From Neorhizobium vignae (GTDB taxonomy: Bacteria > Pseudomonadota > Alphaproteobacteria > Rhizobiales > Rhizobiaceae), in contig NZ_JNNU01000005.1 in the NCBI RefSeq assembly GCF_000732195.1, forward strand, positions 1 through 64,000: a stretch of 64,000 bases of DNA, written 5' to 3'. The position numbers were made by a program, and so were the translations under genes. Below are positions 29,097 to 38,990 of the stretch, one piece after another (the first letter of the stretch is position 1; every line of letters begins with the position of its first letter). The notes beneath the pieces were generated by a model. The model did no database searches. It saw only the letters and a list, made by a program, of their open reading frames with translations, and had not been told where the DNA came from.

Positions 29097-29384
29097 TCAC
29101 TCGACGACCTTCGGCACCAGGAAGAAATTGTGGTCGGTGGTCGGCGCATTGGCGACGATATCGTCGGCCTTGTCGCCGTCGGTGACGGCGTCGGCGCGCT
29201 TGCGCATGTCCATAGGGGTGACCGAGGTCATCGGCTCGACGCCCGTGACATCCACTTCGGAAAGTTGCTCGACGAAATTGATGATGCCGTTCAGCTCGCC
29301 GACCATGCGATTGGCATCTTCCTCGGTGACCGCAATGCGGGCAAGGCGCGCGACGCGCTTGACGGTGGCGAGATCGACGGACAT
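29097..29384 (-). CDS. gatC: Aspartyl/glutamyl-tRNA amidotransferase subunit C
   Basis: 95 residues. It is a belt-like stabiliser of the GatA-GatB complex. Typical segments are [20 protein letters not shown] near the N-terminus and [15 protein letters not shown] in the middle. It is immediately upstream of gatA. Confidence 0.95.
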   Translation of the reverse strand: MSVDLATVKRVARLARIAVTEEDANRMVGELNGIINFVEQLSEVDVTGVEPMTSVTPMDMRKRADAVTDGDKADDIVANAPTTDHNFFLVPKVVE

Positions 29385-29493
29385 GGCATAACTCCGATGG
29401 GAAATTTCCCCTTCGCTATAATGGCCATGCCCGCCCTTCGCAACAGGGAGCGCGCCTCAATTTGCGAAGGGGCGCCCCCTGAAAGGATGCGAT

Positions 29494-30195
29494 TTAGAAG
29501 GTCAGGCTGCCGCCCGGTACCGGCGTCTCGACCCGGGTGCGGGAGCCTTCCATACCCTTGACGAACTTTTCCGGCGTCTGGTCGACGCCCGGCAGGCCGT
29601 AATGGCAGGGCAGCGCGTGCTTGAAATCGAAGAAACGCTGGCAGGCGAGCGCTGCGACGGCGCCGCCCATGGTGAAACGGTCGCCGATCGGCACGATGCC
29701 GATATCCGGCTGGTGCAGTTCATTGATCAGGGCCATGTCGGAGAAGATGTCGGTATCACCCATGTGGAGGACGGAGGGCTCGTCGTCGAAATGCAGCATC
29801 AGGCCGTTGGCATTGCCGAGGCAATGCGAAACGCCGTCTTCGGTGAGCGAGGCGGACGAATGCAGCGCATTGGTGAAAGTGGCGGTGAACCCCTCGAAGC
29901 TGATCGTACCGCCGGTATTGCCCATTTCGAGCTTCTCGACGCCCTTCTTCGCCAGCCAGACGCCGAGATCGTAGTTGGCGAGAACGACGGCACCGGTTTC
30001 CTTGGCGATCTGGACCGTGTCGCCGACATGGTCGCCGTGGCCGTGGGTCAGCAGGATATGGGTCAGACCTTCGGCGGCGGCCTTGATATCCTGGCCGGCA
30101 AAGGCCGGATTATAGGTCAGGAAGGGATCGATTAGGATCTTCGCCTTGGCGGTCTCGATGCGGAAGGCGGAATGGCCCAGCCAGATGATCTTCAT
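29494..30195 (-). CDS. UPF0173 metal-dependent hydrolase (metallo-beta-lactamase fold)
   Basis: 233 residues from ATG 30195. It starts [13 protein letters not shown], has the metallo-beta-lactamase metal motif [13 protein letters not shown] near 47-59, then [12 protein letters not shown] and [13 protein letters not shown] further on and an HYG-containing C-terminus. This matches the UPF0173 (YtkL) family, whose substrate is unknown. It is upstream of gatC on the same strand but with a 109-base gap. Confidence 0.9.
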   Translation of the reverse strand: MKIIWLGHSAFRIETAKAKILIDPFLTYNPAFAGQDIKAAAEGLTHILLTHGHGDHVGDTVQIAKETGAVVLANYDLGVWLAKKGVEKLEMGNTGGTISFEGFTATFTNALHSSASLTEDGVSHCLGNANGLMLHFDDEPSVLHMGDTDIFSDMALINELHQPDIGIVPIGDRFTMGGAVAALACQRFFDFKHALPCHYGLPGVDQTPEKFVKGMEGSRTRVETPVPGGSLTF

Positions 30196-30326
30196 GGAAA
30201 ACTCTCCTCGAATATGATGTGAGATAATGACGACACATAGCCGATATGAAGCTAAAGGGAAGTGGGACAGAGGGTGGGACAAACCCGCTCCGGACACCCT
30301 AGTTGGATCCCCGGGATGAAGAACGC

Positions 30327-30815
30327 ATGACAGTGATGACCATCGAGGAACTGGCCGAGGCCCTTAAACCCGGACAGGCGATTGCCGGACTCGACCTCGG
30401 CACCAAGACGATCGGGCTCGCCATGTCGGATCTCGGCCGGCGGTTTGCCTCTCCCCGTCCGGTCATCAAAAGGGTGAAGTTCACCAAGGATGCCGAAGTG
30501 CTGCTCGCCTTTGCCGAGAAGGAAAGAGTGGCGGGCTTCGTGATCGGCCTGCCCACGAACATGGACGGCTCGGCCGGTCCGCGCGTCCAGGCGACGCGCG
30601 CCTTCGTGCGCTCGATGTCGGAAAAGACCGCCCTGCCCTTCGTCTTCTGGGACGAGCGGCTGTCGACGGTGGCCGCCGAGCGGGCGCTTCTGGAAATGGA
30701 CGTGTCGCGGGCCAAACGTGCCGAGCGGATCGATTCCGCCGCGGCAAGCTTCATTCTTCAGGGCGCTCTGGACAGGCTCTCGTCGCTCGGCAGGGAGACC
30801 GATTTCGCCAGCTGA
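30327..30815 (+). CDS. ruvX: RuvX/YqgF family RNase H-fold nuclease
   Basis: 162 residues from ATG 30327. RNase H-like signatures are [16 protein letters not shown] near 20-35, [12 protein letters not shown] near 71, [12 protein letters not shown] near 107 and [12 protein letters not shown] near 133. The family is needed for 16S rRNA 5'-end maturation and has been proposed as a Holliday-junction resolvase. Its last 58 bases overlap the convergent DUF6105-like gene. Confidence 0.9.
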   Translation: MTVMTIEELAEALKPGQAIAGLDLGTKTIGLAMSDLGRRFASPRPVIKRVKFTKDAEVLLAFAEKERVAGFVIGLPTNMDGSAGPRVQATRAFVRSMSEKTALPFVFWDERLSTVAAERALLEMDVSRAKRAERIDSAAASFILQGALDRLSSLGRETDFAS

Positions 30816-31084
30816 CGTTTCCGCCACCAGGCGGCGATCTCGCGGCGCTTGCGGAAGGCGATGATCGCGAACACGACAAGGCTGTCGAATGCGATGGCGC
30901 GCGCCACCAGCGGCGGAATGGTTTCCGGCGGAATGCCGAGAACGTTGCCGTAGATCTGGAAGACCAGGTCATGGGTCTGGCGGGTCAGCATGAAGAAGCC
31001 GAAGCTCATGTCGTAATAGGAAAGCCCGTACCAGCTGGTCAGCAGCAGGACCGGGCCGGCCCACAGAATCAGGAACCACTTCAT
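30758..31084 (-). CDS. DUF6105-like small membrane protein
   Basis: 108 residues from ATG 31084. It has an N-terminal hydrophobic segment ([20 protein letters not shown]), then [19 protein letters not shown], a second hydrophobic helix ([13 protein letters not shown]) and a basic tail. I recall it as a Rhizobiales-specific family, DUF6105, of unknown function. Its start overlaps the stop of a 56-codon frame (ATGA), and its 3' end runs antisense over the ruvX 3' end. Confidence 0.72.
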   Translation of the reverse strand: MKWFLILWAGPVLLLTSWYGLSYYDMSFGFFMLTRQTHDLVFQIYGNVLGIPPETIPPLVARAIAFDSLVVFAIIAFRKRREIAAWWRKRQLAKSVSLPSDESLSRAP

Positions 31085-31251
31085 GCGGTCTTCCCCCTCG
31101 GCTCGACTGGATACAAATCCAGAGACACGAGCCATCTCGATAGAGCCATAAGGCTCAGGGTCATCGCGGGAATGGCAATATCAAGCGCCAGCACCGCAAA
31201 GATCGTCGTCATGACGAGCAGCAATGCCCTCTGCCTGATTGTGGTTCCCAT
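31081..31251 (-). CDS. Putative 56-residue membrane protein upstream of DUF6105 gene
   Basis: 56 codons from ATG 31251 to TGA 31081. The start of the peptide is MGTTIRQRALLL, followed by a continuous hydrophobic stretch (about 9-36) that would form one or two membrane helices, then an amphipathic tail. The stop overlaps the next ATG (ATGA), implying translational coupling. A CtrA-type box lies 28 bases upstream of the start. The Shine-Dalgarno is weak, and the internal ATG at codon 14 is an alternative start. Confidence 0.5.
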   Translation of the reverse strand: MGTTIRQRALLLVMTTIFAVLALDIAIPAMTLSLMALSRWLVSLDLYPVEPRGKTA

Positions 31252-31278
31252 CCTGAGCGTGTCCGGCCAATGTCTTGG

Positions 31279-31293
31279 TTAACAATGCGTTAA
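31279..31293 (-). promoter_or_regulatory. CtrA-type binding box
   Basis: TTAA-N7-TTAA is exact on both strands; on the minus strand it reads TTAA, CGCATTG, TTAAC, the full CtrA consensus used across alphaproteobacteria. It lies 28 bases upstream of the 56-codon membrane ORF. The motif is seen directly; binding is inferred. Confidence 0.5.
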
Positions 31294-31378
31294 TGCCAAT
31301 TTAGGCCGTGGGGGATTTCCTGCAATGGAAACCGGGCAGCATGGTTAATTCCGAGGCGCTGGCTGTGGATAACGCAGA

Positions 31379-32023
31379 TCAGCCGTAGATCGCGCGAACG
31401 AGGCGGCGGAGCGCGTTGCCGACCTTATCCCAGTCCTTCTCCGTCTTCAGCGCCATGCCGGCGAACTGGCCGCTGACGGCGGCGGAGATCACCAGGTGCT
31501 GGACCGCCGCAAACAGCAGCGCATTGGTGGTCGCGGCATCGACGCCCTTCGGCGGCGTCAGCGAGCCGCGCATCTTCTCGAGCCATTTGCCGAGCGCCTT
31601 GGTGCGCGCCTCCGACAGCCGGCGTACCTGCGGCGTGTCCTGCGAGACCTCCCAGGCGACGATCTTGCAGACCAGCGGATCGTCACGCAGCGCTTCCATG
31701 AAATAGATGGAGAGTTTCTCCATCAGGTCGCCGTAGGTCAGGAGGAACATGCCGCCCGTATCTTCCGGGATGCGATCCTTGACCCAGGTGCCGAGATCGG
31801 CGCCGATCGCTTCGATCAGCCCGTCGAGACCGCCGTAATATCGATAGATGAGCTGCTTGTCGCAGCCTGCGCGGCGCGCCACCGCATTGATGCCGAAACC
31901 CTGGAAACCCTGTTCTGCAAGAAGATCGCGGGCAGCCAGGAAGATCGCCCGCTCGGTGCCGGCACGGTTGCGCACTTTCGCGACCGAACCTTCTTGCGCT
32001 GTGACTTCAGGGATCTGGAGCAT
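31379..32023 (-). CDS. TetR-family transcriptional regulator
   Basis: 214 residues from ATG 32023. The TetR helix-turn-helix lies near 24-70 (AARDLLAEQGFQGFGINAVARRAG, then QLIYRYYGGLDGLIEAI). The C-terminal ligand domain is family-typical but not assignable. It is divergent from an AEC transporter gene, its likely target. No clear inverted-repeat operator was found in the 183-base gap. Confidence 0.86.
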   Translation of the reverse strand: MLQIPEVTAQEGSVAKVRNRAGTERAIFLAARDLLAEQGFQGFGINAVARRAGCDKQLIYRYYGGLDGLIEAIGADLGTWVKDRIPEDTGGMFLLTYGDLMEKLSIYFMEALRDDPLVCKIVAWEVSQDTPQVRRLSEARTKALGKWLEKMRGSLTPPKGVDAATTNALLFAAVQHLVISAAVSGQFAGMALKTEKDWDKVGNALRRLVRAIYG

Positions 32024-32206
32024 TTTTCGCCTGCTTCGGTTTTGTCCTGTCAACCGCGATAGTCCGAGCCATCCACCGCCGCAAGCGCTCTCGGTCGCCA
32101 TGCACAGGATTGCGCGCGCAGGACTTGAATTCGCGGGGCTCCGCATTGCACTATCGGCATGGGAGGACTAACGAGATCCTATTCTCCCACCGACGTGCCC
32201 TTCCCC

Positions 32207-33142
32207 ATGCTCATCGTCTTCCAAAGCGTCCTGCCTATTTTCCTGCTCGTTCTTTTAGGCGTGGGATTGAAACGCGCTCCGATCATCAATCCCGATTTCT
32301 GGGACGGTCTCGAACAGTGCAGCTACTGGATACTGTTTCCGGCCCTGCTGTTCTCGACCATGGCCAAGGCGGACTTTTCGAATACCGAAAACCTGACGGT
32401 CAGTTTCGCAGCGATCATCTCCGTGCTGGTGATGTCAGGCGGCTTGCTGCTGGCATGGCCGGTCCTGCGGAACCTGCGCGTCGGCGGGCCGGCCTATACG
32501 TCGCTGTTCCAGACAGCGACGCGCTGGAATGCGTTCATGGCGCTGGCGATCGCTGCCAAGACCTACGGCCAGCAGGGGCTGACCATGGTCGGCCTGGTGA
32601 TGGCGGCGATCATCATCCCGCTCAACTTCATCAACGTGACGGTGCTGCTGTGGTTCTCCGGCCACGACCGGAACTACAAGGCCATCCTCTATAGAGTGTG
32701 CACCAATCCACTGATCCTTTCGACGGCGCTCGGCATCGTCGTCAACCTTGCCGGCATTCCGATCTACGAACCGGTGATGGTGGCGGTCGACCTGCTGTCG
32801 CAGGCTTCGCTCAGCCTCGGCCTGATCGCGGTCGGCGCGGGCCTGCGGGTCATGGACGCGCTCAAGCCGAAGCCCATCACTCTCCTCGCCGTCTTTTTGA
32901 AGCTGATCGCCTTCCCGATCGTCGCCGTCGGCGTCGGAGCGCTGTGCGGCATCCAGGGCGACGGCCTCGTCCTTCTGGCGCTGAGTGCCGCGGTACCGAC
33001 CGCGATGAACGGCTATCTGCTGGCGAAACAATTGAACGGCGATGCGGACATGTATGCCGCGGCGGCGACCCTGCAGGTCGTCGCCTCGTTCCTCACCATT
33101 CCGGTCGTGATGACGGCTGTCGCCTACGTGGCTGCAGGATAG
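32207..33142 (+). CDS. AEC-family transporter (auxin efflux carrier superfamily)
   Basis: 311 residues from ATG 32207, with about ten hydrophobic segments arranged in two halves as in AEC/BASS-like carriers. The start at the first hydrophobic helix (LIVFQSVLPIFLLVLLGV) is preferred over an in-frame ATG at 32159. Bacterial members export or import malonate, malate or other carboxylates; the substrate here is unknown. It is divergent from a TetR gene. Its last 19 bases overlap the convergent acyl-CoA dehydrogenase gene. Confidence 0.83.
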   Translation: MLIVFQSVLPIFLLVLLGVGLKRAPIINPDFWDGLEQCSYWILFPALLFSTMAKADFSNTENLTVSFAAIISVLVMSGGLLLAWPVLRNLRVGGPAYTSLFQTATRWNAFMALAIAAKTYGQQGLTMVGLVMAAIIIPLNFINVTVLLWFSGHDRNYKAILYRVCTNPLILSTALGIVVNLAGIPIYEPVMVAVDLLSQASLSLGLIAVGAGLRVMDALKPKPITLLAVFLKLIAFPIVAVGVGALCGIQGDGLVLLALSAAVPTAMNGYLLAKQLNGDADMYAAAATLQVVASFLTIPVVMTAVAYVAAG

Positions 33143-34776
33143 AGCAGATCGACGATATAGCGCGCGTCGAACCGGGCATCGAGCATGCCGTAGGTCGAGC
33201 GCCAGCCGCCGGCGAGCCGCGTTTCCAGGAAGGCATCGGCGATCTTTCCGGCTCCGAGCCGCACCAGTTCGGATGCCGCTGCCGCAAGTGCCAGCTGCTC
33301 GACCAGAAGGCGGGCTGCGCCCTCGTCGGTTTCGCAGAGCGCCATGGCGGCCCGCAGAACCTCGACGGTCTTGCGGCCCGCAGGGCCGAGATCCCGTTCG
33401 AAGCCGGCGAGCACCGTGTCGAACAGGTCCTTGCCGCGCGACAGGACCCGGAGCACGTCGAGCGCCATCACATTGCCCGAGCCTTCCCAGATCGCGTTGA
33501 CCGGCGCCTCGCGGTAATGCCGAGCGATCGGCCGTTCCTCGATATAGCCGTTGCCGCCGATGCACTCCATCGCTTCGTAGATCAGCGCAGGTGCGATCTT
33601 GCAGTTCCAGTATTTGATGACCGGCGTCATGACGCGGGCGAAAGCCGCGTCGGCCGGGTTGCTGGCCGCCCGATCGAAGGAATCGGCGAGCCGGAAGCTG
33701 AGCGCCGTTGCGGCAGCTACGTCGAGCGCCATGTCGGCGAGCACGCGCGTCATCAGCGGCTGATCGACAAGCTTCTTGCCGAACACGCTGCGGCCGCGGG
33801 TATGGTGGACCGCCTCGGCGAGCGAGGCACGCATGATGCCGGCGGAGGCGAGCGCGCAATCGAGCCGCGTCAGGGTTACCATGTCGAGAATGGTGCGGAT
33901 GCCGCCGCCCGGCTCGCCGAGCAGATAACCGAAGGCATCAGTGAACTCGACCTCGGAAGAGGCGTTGGAGCGGTTGCCGACCTTGTCCTTCAGGCGCTGG
34001 AACTGCAGGCCGTTCGCCGACCCGTCCTCGAGCAGCCGCGGCACCAGGAAGCAGCCGATCCCGTCGCCGGTCTTGGCCAGCATCACGAAACCGTCGCTCA
34101 TCGGCGCCGACATGAACCACTTGTGGCCGGAAAGCCGGTAGATGCCCTCGCCGACGCGCTCGGCGGTCGAGCGGTTAGCGCGCACGTCGGTGCCGCCCTG
34201 CTTTTCCGTCATGCCCATGCCGAGCGTGACAGCGCTCTTCTGCAGGGCCGGGCGATTCGTCGAATCGTATTTGCGCGACAGGATCTTTGGCGCCCATTCC
34301 TTCTGGACGCGCGGCGAGGCCATCAGCGCGGCAATCGAGGCGCTGGTCATGGTCAGCGGGCAGAGATGACCGCATTCGAGCTGCGCCGAGAGGTAGAATC
34401 GCGTCGCCCGCGCCTTGTGCTCGTGGCCCTTGGCTTCGGGGATGTTTTCCCACACCGAGGAATGCAGGCCGGTCTGCATCGAACGGCGCATCAGCGCGTG
34501 CCAGGCCGGGTGGAACTCGACGACGTCCAGCCGCTCGCCGCGCGGACCATGGGTCTTCAGCTTCGGCGGGTTCTCGTTCGCCATGCGCGCCAGCTCCTGC
34601 GCCTCCGGCGAGGTGACGTAACGGCCAAGCTGGTCGTATTCCTCGCGGATGGTGCGGTTCAGCGTGCTCGTCAGGTCGACGACCAGCGGATCGGATCGGT
34701 AGGCATTGATTCCGGACCAGGGTTTCGGCTGGTTCAGTTCGGCAAATTTTTCTTCGGCGCGCGACATCTGGTTCAT
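33124..34776 (-). CDS. AidB-like acyl-CoA dehydrogenase
   Basis: 550 residues from ATG 34776, longer than ordinary acyl-CoA dehydrogenases (about 380), as expected for the AidB branch. FAD-binding segments are GMGMTEKQGGTDVRANRS, RLSGHKWFMSAPMSDGF and ECIGGNGYIEERPIARHYRE, then NAIWEGSGNVMALDVLR. E. coli AidB binds DNA and is induced by alkylation; bacterial relatives may instead oxidise branched acyl-CoAs. DNA repair and catabolism are both open. Confidence 0.85.
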   Translation of the reverse strand: MNQMSRAEEKFAELNQPKPWSGINAYRSDPLVVDLTSTLNRTIREEYDQLGRYVTSPEAQELARMANENPPKLKTHGPRGERLDVVEFHPAWHALMRRSMQTGLHSSVWENIPEAKGHEHKARATRFYLSAQLECGHLCPLTMTSASIAALMASPRVQKEWAPKILSRKYDSTNRPALQKSAVTLGMGMTEKQGGTDVRANRSTAERVGEGIYRLSGHKWFMSAPMSDGFVMLAKTGDGIGCFLVPRLLEDGSANGLQFQRLKDKVGNRSNASSEVEFTDAFGYLLGEPGGGIRTILDMVTLTRLDCALASAGIMRASLAEAVHHTRGRSVFGKKLVDQPLMTRVLADMALDVAAATALSFRLADSFDRAASNPADAAFARVMTPVIKYWNCKIAPALIYEAMECIGGNGYIEERPIARHYREAPVNAIWEGSGNVMALDVLRVLSRGKDLFDTVLAGFERDLGPAGRKTVEVLRAAMALCETDEGAARLLVEQLALAAAASELVRLGAGKIADAFLETRLAGGWRSTYGMLDARFDARYIVDLLYPAAT

Positions 34777-34978
34777 GAAACGGGTTCTAGCGGAAGTTAC
34801 CGGGCCTGGGAACGGCGCCGGTTCAGGATTTCTGGCGTTCTCAACAAAAGGCCGCACCCGCGTTGAGAAACCGTCTTGTCGCCATCCTCTCAAACAAGCA
34901 GTGAGATAAGTCCCTCGCCCGCTTGCAGCTCCTGTCGTCAGACCTTATAGACCGCCGAACGCAAGCGGAGACGTGTCC

Positions 34979-35920
34979 ATGGTCTTCTTCCCTCATCGCC
35001 ATCTGATTGGCATCAAGGGCCTTACCGAACAGGATATCACCTTTCTTCTCGACAAGGCCGACGAGGCCGTGAAGATTTCCAGGCAGCGGGAGAAAAAGAC
35101 TTCCACGCTGCGGGGTCTGACCCAGATCAACCTGTTCTTCGAAGCTTCCACCCGCACCCAGTCGTCCTTCGAGCTCGCCGGCAAACGCCTCGGCGCCGAT
35201 GTGATGAACATGTCGGTCGGCAATTCCTCGGTCAAAAAGGGCGAGACGCTGATCGATACGGCGATGACGCTGAATGCCATGCGCCCGGACGTGCTGGTGC
35301 TGCGCCATTCCTCGGCCGGGGCCGCCGCACTTCTGGCGCAAAAGGTCGCCTGCTCCGTCATCAATGCCGGCGACGGCCAGCACGAGCATCCGACCCAGGC
35401 GCTGCTCGACGCACTCACCATCCGCCGCTCCAAGGGCAAGCTGTCGCGCATCATCGTCGCGATCTGCGGCGACGTGCTGCATTCCCGCGTCGCCCGCTCC
35501 AACATCCTGCTGCTCAACGCCATGGGCGCGCGGGTTCGGGTCGTGGCGCCTTCGACACTGCTGCCCTCCGGCATCAAGGACATGGGCGTCGAAGTCTTCC
35601 ACTCGATGGAAGAGGGTCTGAAGGATGCCGACGTGGTGATGATGCTGCGCCTGCAGCGCGAGCGCATGGCCGGCGCCTTCGTGCCGTCGGTGCGCGAATA
35701 TTTCCGCTTCTACGGGCTCGATGCCGAAAAGCTTAAAGTCGCCAAGCCGGATGCGTTGGTCATGCATCCCGGCCCGATGAACCGCGGCGTCGAGATCGCC
35801 TCCGAGGTGGCCGACGGCCCGCAGAGCGTCATCGAGCAACAGGTGGAAATGGGGGTCGCGGTCCGCATGGCCGTGATGGAGGCCCTGCTCGTCTCCCAGA
35901 ACCAGGGAGAGCGCGCATGA
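34979..35920 (+). CDS. pyrB: Aspartate carbamoyltransferase catalytic subunit
   Basis: 313 residues from ATG 34979 (an in-frame GTG at 34973 is possible). It catalyses the committed step of pyrimidine synthesis. The carbamoyl-phosphate loop [15 protein letters not shown] is near 47-61, HPTQALLD is near 137 and [13 protein letters not shown] near 261. No pyrI is nearby. It overlaps the next gene (ATGA), which encodes a dihydroorotase-like protein; in Pseudomonas-type ATCase the inactive partner is structural. Confidence 0.95.
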   Translation: MVFFPHRHLIGIKGLTEQDITFLLDKADEAVKISRQREKKTSTLRGLTQINLFFEASTRTQSSFELAGKRLGADVMNMSVGNSSVKKGETLIDTAMTLNAMRPDVLVLRHSSAGAAALLAQKVACSVINAGDGQHEHPTQALLDALTIRRSKGKLSRIIVAICGDVLHSRVARSNILLLNAMGARVRVVAPSTLLPSGIKDMGVEVFHSMEEGLKDADVVMMLRLQRERMAGAFVPSVREYFRFYGLDAEKLKVAKPDALVMHPGPMNRGVEIASEVADGPQSVIEQQVEMGVAVRMAVMEALLVSQNQGERA

Positions 35921-37203
35921 CCCCGACCATCCTCAAGAACCTCCGCATCCTCGACCCGTCCCGCCAACTCGACGAGACCGGCACGATCATCATCGGCGTC
36001 GACGGCCGCATCCTCGCCGCCGGGAAGGATGCCCAGAACCAGGGCGCTCCGGAAGGCGCTGAGATCCGCGACTGCCAGGGCCTCGTCGCGACGCCGGGCC
36101 TCGTCGATGCCCGCGTCTATGTGGGCGAACCGGGCGCCGAGCATACCGAAACGATCGAATCGGCAAGCCGCGCGGCAGCGGCCGGCGGCATCACCTCCTT
36201 CATCATGATGCCCGACACCGATCCGGTGCTCGACGATATCGCGCTGGTCGAATTCGTGCAGAAGACCGCCCGCGACAAGGCGGTCGTCAACGTCCATCCC
36301 GCCGCGGCCCTCACCAAGGGGCTTGCCGGCAAGGAGATGACCGAGATCGGCCTGCTGCAGCAATCGGGCGCCGTCGCCTTCACCAACGGCCGGCGCGGGC
36401 TTTCCGACACGCTGCTGCTGCGCCGCATAATGACCTATGCGCGCGAGTTCGACGCGGTCGTCTCGCTGGAACTGCGTGAAAAATATCTCGGCAACGGCGT
36501 GATGAACGAAGGCCTGTTCGCAAGCTGGCTCGGCCTCTCCGGCGTGCCGAAGGAAGCCGAGATCATCCCGCTCGAACGGGATCTTCGGATCGCCGGCCTG
36601 ACGCGGGCGAAATACCATGCGGCCAAGATTTCCGTGGCGGAATCGGCTGAAGCCATGCGCGTCGCCCGCGCCCGCGGCGCCAACGCCACCTGCGGCGTCT
36701 CGATCAACCACCTGGCGCTCAACGAGAACGACATCGGCGAATACCGCACCTTCTTCAAGCTCTCGCCACCGCTGCGCTCCGAGGACGATCGCGTCGCGAT
36801 GGCCGATGCGATCGCCGACGGCACGATCGACATCATCGTCTCCTCCCACGATCCGCAGGACGTCGATACCAAGCGCCTGCCGTTTGCGGACGCCGAGGAC
36901 GGCGCGATCGGCCTCGAGACCCTGCTCGCCGCCGCCCTTCGCCTGCATCACGACGGCCGCGTGCCGCTGATGCGGCTGATCGATGCGATGTCCACCCGCC
37001 CGGCGCAGATCTTCGGCCTCGATGCCGGCACGCTGAAGCCCGGCGCCAAGGCCGATATCACGCTGATCGACCTCGACGAGCCTTGGATCGTGTCGAAGGA
37101 TATGATCTTGTCGAAGTCGAAGAACACGCCGTTCGAGGACGCGCGATTCTCGGGCCGCGCCGTCGCGACCTATGTGGCCGGCAAGTGCGTCTACACGCTT
37201 TAA
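35917..37203 (+). CDS. Dihydroorotase-like PyrC' (PyrX) lacking metal ligands
   Basis: 428 residues of the amidohydrolase fold, translationally coupled to pyrB. Active dihydroorotases read DxHxHxRxPG at the first metal site; here the segment is [13 protein letters not shown] (near 62-74), with both histidines gone. The later histidine site reads [10 protein letters not shown], and the ATDHAPH motif carrying the catalytic Asp reads VSSHDPQ. It is therefore predicted inactive, like the Pseudomonas PyrC' that supports ATCase assembly. A genuine pyrC should be elsewhere in the genome. Confidence 0.85.
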   Translation: MTPTILKNLRILDPSRQLDETGTIIIGVDGRILAAGKDAQNQGAPEGAEIRDCQGLVATPGLVDARVYVGEPGAEHTETIESASRAAAAGGITSFIMMPDTDPVLDDIALVEFVQKTARDKAVVNVHPAAALTKGLAGKEMTEIGLLQQSGAVAFTNGRRGLSDTLLLRRIMTYAREFDAVVSLELREKYLGNGVMNEGLFASWLGLSGVPKEAEIIPLERDLRIAGLTRAKYHAAKISVAESAEAMRVARARGANATCGVSINHLALNENDIGEYRTFFKLSPPLRSEDDRVAMADAIADGTIDIIVSSHDPQDVDTKRLPFADAEDGAIGLETLLAAALRLHHDGRVPLMRLIDAMSTRPAQIFGLDAGTLKPGAKADITLIDLDEPWIVSKDMILSKSKNTPFEDARFSGRAVATYVAGKCVYTL

Positions 37204-37216
37204 GGGGAGCAAGGGC

Positions 37217-37834
37217 GTGAGTGAACTCTTCAACTGGCAGATCAGCCTGCCCATCGCGCTGGCCGCACTGGCATTCGGTTATCTGCTCGGCTCCATTCCT
37301 TTCGGGCTGATCCTCACCCGCGCCGCCGGGCTTGGCGACATCCGCTCGATCGGATCGGGCAATATCGGCGCCACCAACGTGCTGCGTACCGGCAACAAGA
37401 AGCTCGCGGCGGCCACCCTGCTGCTCGACGCGCTGAAGGCAACCGTCGCGGCGCTGGTCGCCTGGTATTTCTTCGGGAAGGAAGCGGGGCTGCTTGCCGG
37501 CTTCGCGGCGTTCATGGGCCATCTCTTCCCGGTCTGGCTGGGCTTCAAGGGCGGCAAGGGTGTCGCCACCTATATCGGCACGCTGCTCGGCGTCGCCCCC
37601 TGGATGGTGCTGGTATTTGCCGCCATCTGGCTCGGCGTCGCCAAGATCAGCAAATATTCGTCGCTCTCCGCTCTGGTTGCAACTCTTGTCATTCCGGTTG
37701 TGCTGTGGTTCTTAAACGAGCCGAAGATTGCGCTCGTCATGGCCATCATGACCGTGATTTCCTGGTGGAAACACGAGGAGAATATCAAGCGGTTGATCGC
37801 CGGCACCGAAAGCAGGATCGGCCAAAAGGGATAG
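37217..37834 (+). CDS. plsY: Acyl-phosphate glycerol-3-phosphate acyltransferase PlsY
   Basis: 205 residues from GTG 37217, which has GGGGAGC at a good distance. It transfers the acyl chain from acyl-phosphate (made by PlsX) to glycerol-3-phosphate. Five membrane helices are predicted; family motifs are [14 protein letters not shown] near 46-59, and [15 protein letters not shown] near 107. It is 13 bases after the pyrC' gene and 13 bases before dprA. Confidence 0.93.
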   Translation: MSELFNWQISLPIALAALAFGYLLGSIPFGLILTRAAGLGDIRSIGSGNIGATNVLRTGNKKLAAATLLLDALKATVAALVAWYFFGKEAGLLAGFAAFMGHLFPVWLGFKGGKGVATYIGTLLGVAPWMVLVFAAIWLGVAKISKYSSLSALVATLVIPVVLWFLNEPKIALVMAIMTVISWWKHEENIKRLIAGTESRIGQKG

Positions 37835-37847
37835 ACCGGGGGAAACA

Positions 37848-38990
37848 ATGCCGGACGGCAGCGCGAAACGTACAGGAATTGCGCTGACGGAGAGGCAAAG
37901 GATCGCCTGGCTCAGGTTGATCCGCTCGGACAATGTCGGCCCGGCCACGTTTCGAGATCTCATCAACCACTGCGGCTCGGCGGAAAACGCTCTTGCCATG
38001 CTGCCCGAACTCTCCGCCCGCGGCGGAGCGACCAGGGCGATCCGGATCGCCGGCGTGCAAGAGGCCGAACGCGAACTCGAAGCCGCCCATCGCTTTGGCG
38101 CTCGCTTCGTCGGCATCGGCGAACCGGACTATCCGCCGGCGCTGCGCCAGATCGAAGGCGCGCCACCCCTTCTCGCCATGAAAGGTGACCTTTCCGCCGC
38201 AACACGGCCGTCGGTCGGCGTCGTCGGGTCGCGCAACGCCTCGATATCGGGCGCCAAGTTCGCGGCGATGATCGCAAGGGATTGCGGTCGTGCCGGTTAT
38301 ACGGTGACGTCGGGCCTTGCCCGCGGCGTCGATACCGCCGCCCATCGGGCCAGCCTGGAGACCGGAACGATCGCGGTGCTGGCCGGGGGGCTCGACCAGC
38401 CCTATCCGCCGGAGAACATGCCTCTGCTCGACGAGATTACCGAGGGTGCAGGGCTTGCAGTCAGCGAAATGCCTTTCGGCTGGGAGCCCCGCGCACGGGA
38501 TTTCCCGCGCCGCAACCGGCTGATATCCGGCATTTCGCTCGGCGTCGTGGTCGTGGAGGCAGCGGAGCGTTCCGGCTCGCTGATCACCGCCAGGATGGCG
38601 ACCGATTTCGGACGGCTTGTCTTCGCCGTTCCCGGCTCGCCGCTCGATCCGCGGTGCCACGGCACCAACGGGCTTCTGAAACAGGGCGCGATCGTCACCA
38701 CCGGGTCGGCCGACGTCATCGAGGCGCTGGCGCCGCTGTCGCAACTCGATCTGTTCAGCGGCTCGGTGGTGGAAGAGCCTAAGAAATTCAGCGACATACT
38801 GCCGCCCAACGATGACGACCGGGCCATCATTGTTTCGGCGCTGGGGCCGACGCCGGTCGAGGTGGACGACATCATCCGCCACACGGAACTGCCCGCCTCC
38901 TCCGTCTATCTCATCCTGCTGGAACTCGATCTCGCCGGCCGGCTGCATCGGCATGTCGGCGGCCTGGTTTCACTCGCGATGGAAGACTGA
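37848..38990 (+). CDS. dprA: DNA-processing protein DprA
   Basis: 380 residues. It loads RecA onto incoming single-stranded DNA in transformation. An N-terminal SAM-like helical domain precedes the Rossmann-like DprA core: VGVVGSRNASISG near 122, TSGLARGVDTAAHRAS near 154 and GGLDQPYPPEN near 180. A C-terminal winged-helix domain (about 310-375) completes it. Natural competence is not implied; the gene is widespread. Confidence 0.93.
   Translation: MPDGSAKRTGIALTERQRIAWLRLIRSDNVGPATFRDLINHCGSAENALAMLPELSARGGATRAIRIAGVQEAERELEAAHRFGARFVGIGEPDYPPALRQIEGAPPLLAMKGDLSAATRPSVGVVGSRNASISGAKFAAMIARDCGRAGYTVTSGLARGVDTAAHRASLETGTIAVLAGGLDQPYPPENMPLLDEITEGAGLAVSEMPFGWEPRARDFPRRNRLISGISLGVVVVEAAERSGSLITARMATDFGRLVFAVPGSPLDPRCHGTNGLLKQGAIVTTGSADVIEALAPLSQLDLFSGSVVEEPKKFSDILPPNDDDRAIIVSALGPTPVEVDDIIRHTELPASSVYLILLELDLAGRLHRHVGGLVSLAMED

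Noticed and set aside
32698..34866. Very long plus-strand frame antisense to the acyl-CoA dehydrogenase gene
   Set aside because: Shadow frame caused by GC-rich codon use; His/Arg/Asp-rich product, no domain, and the minus strand carries a clear FAD enzyme.
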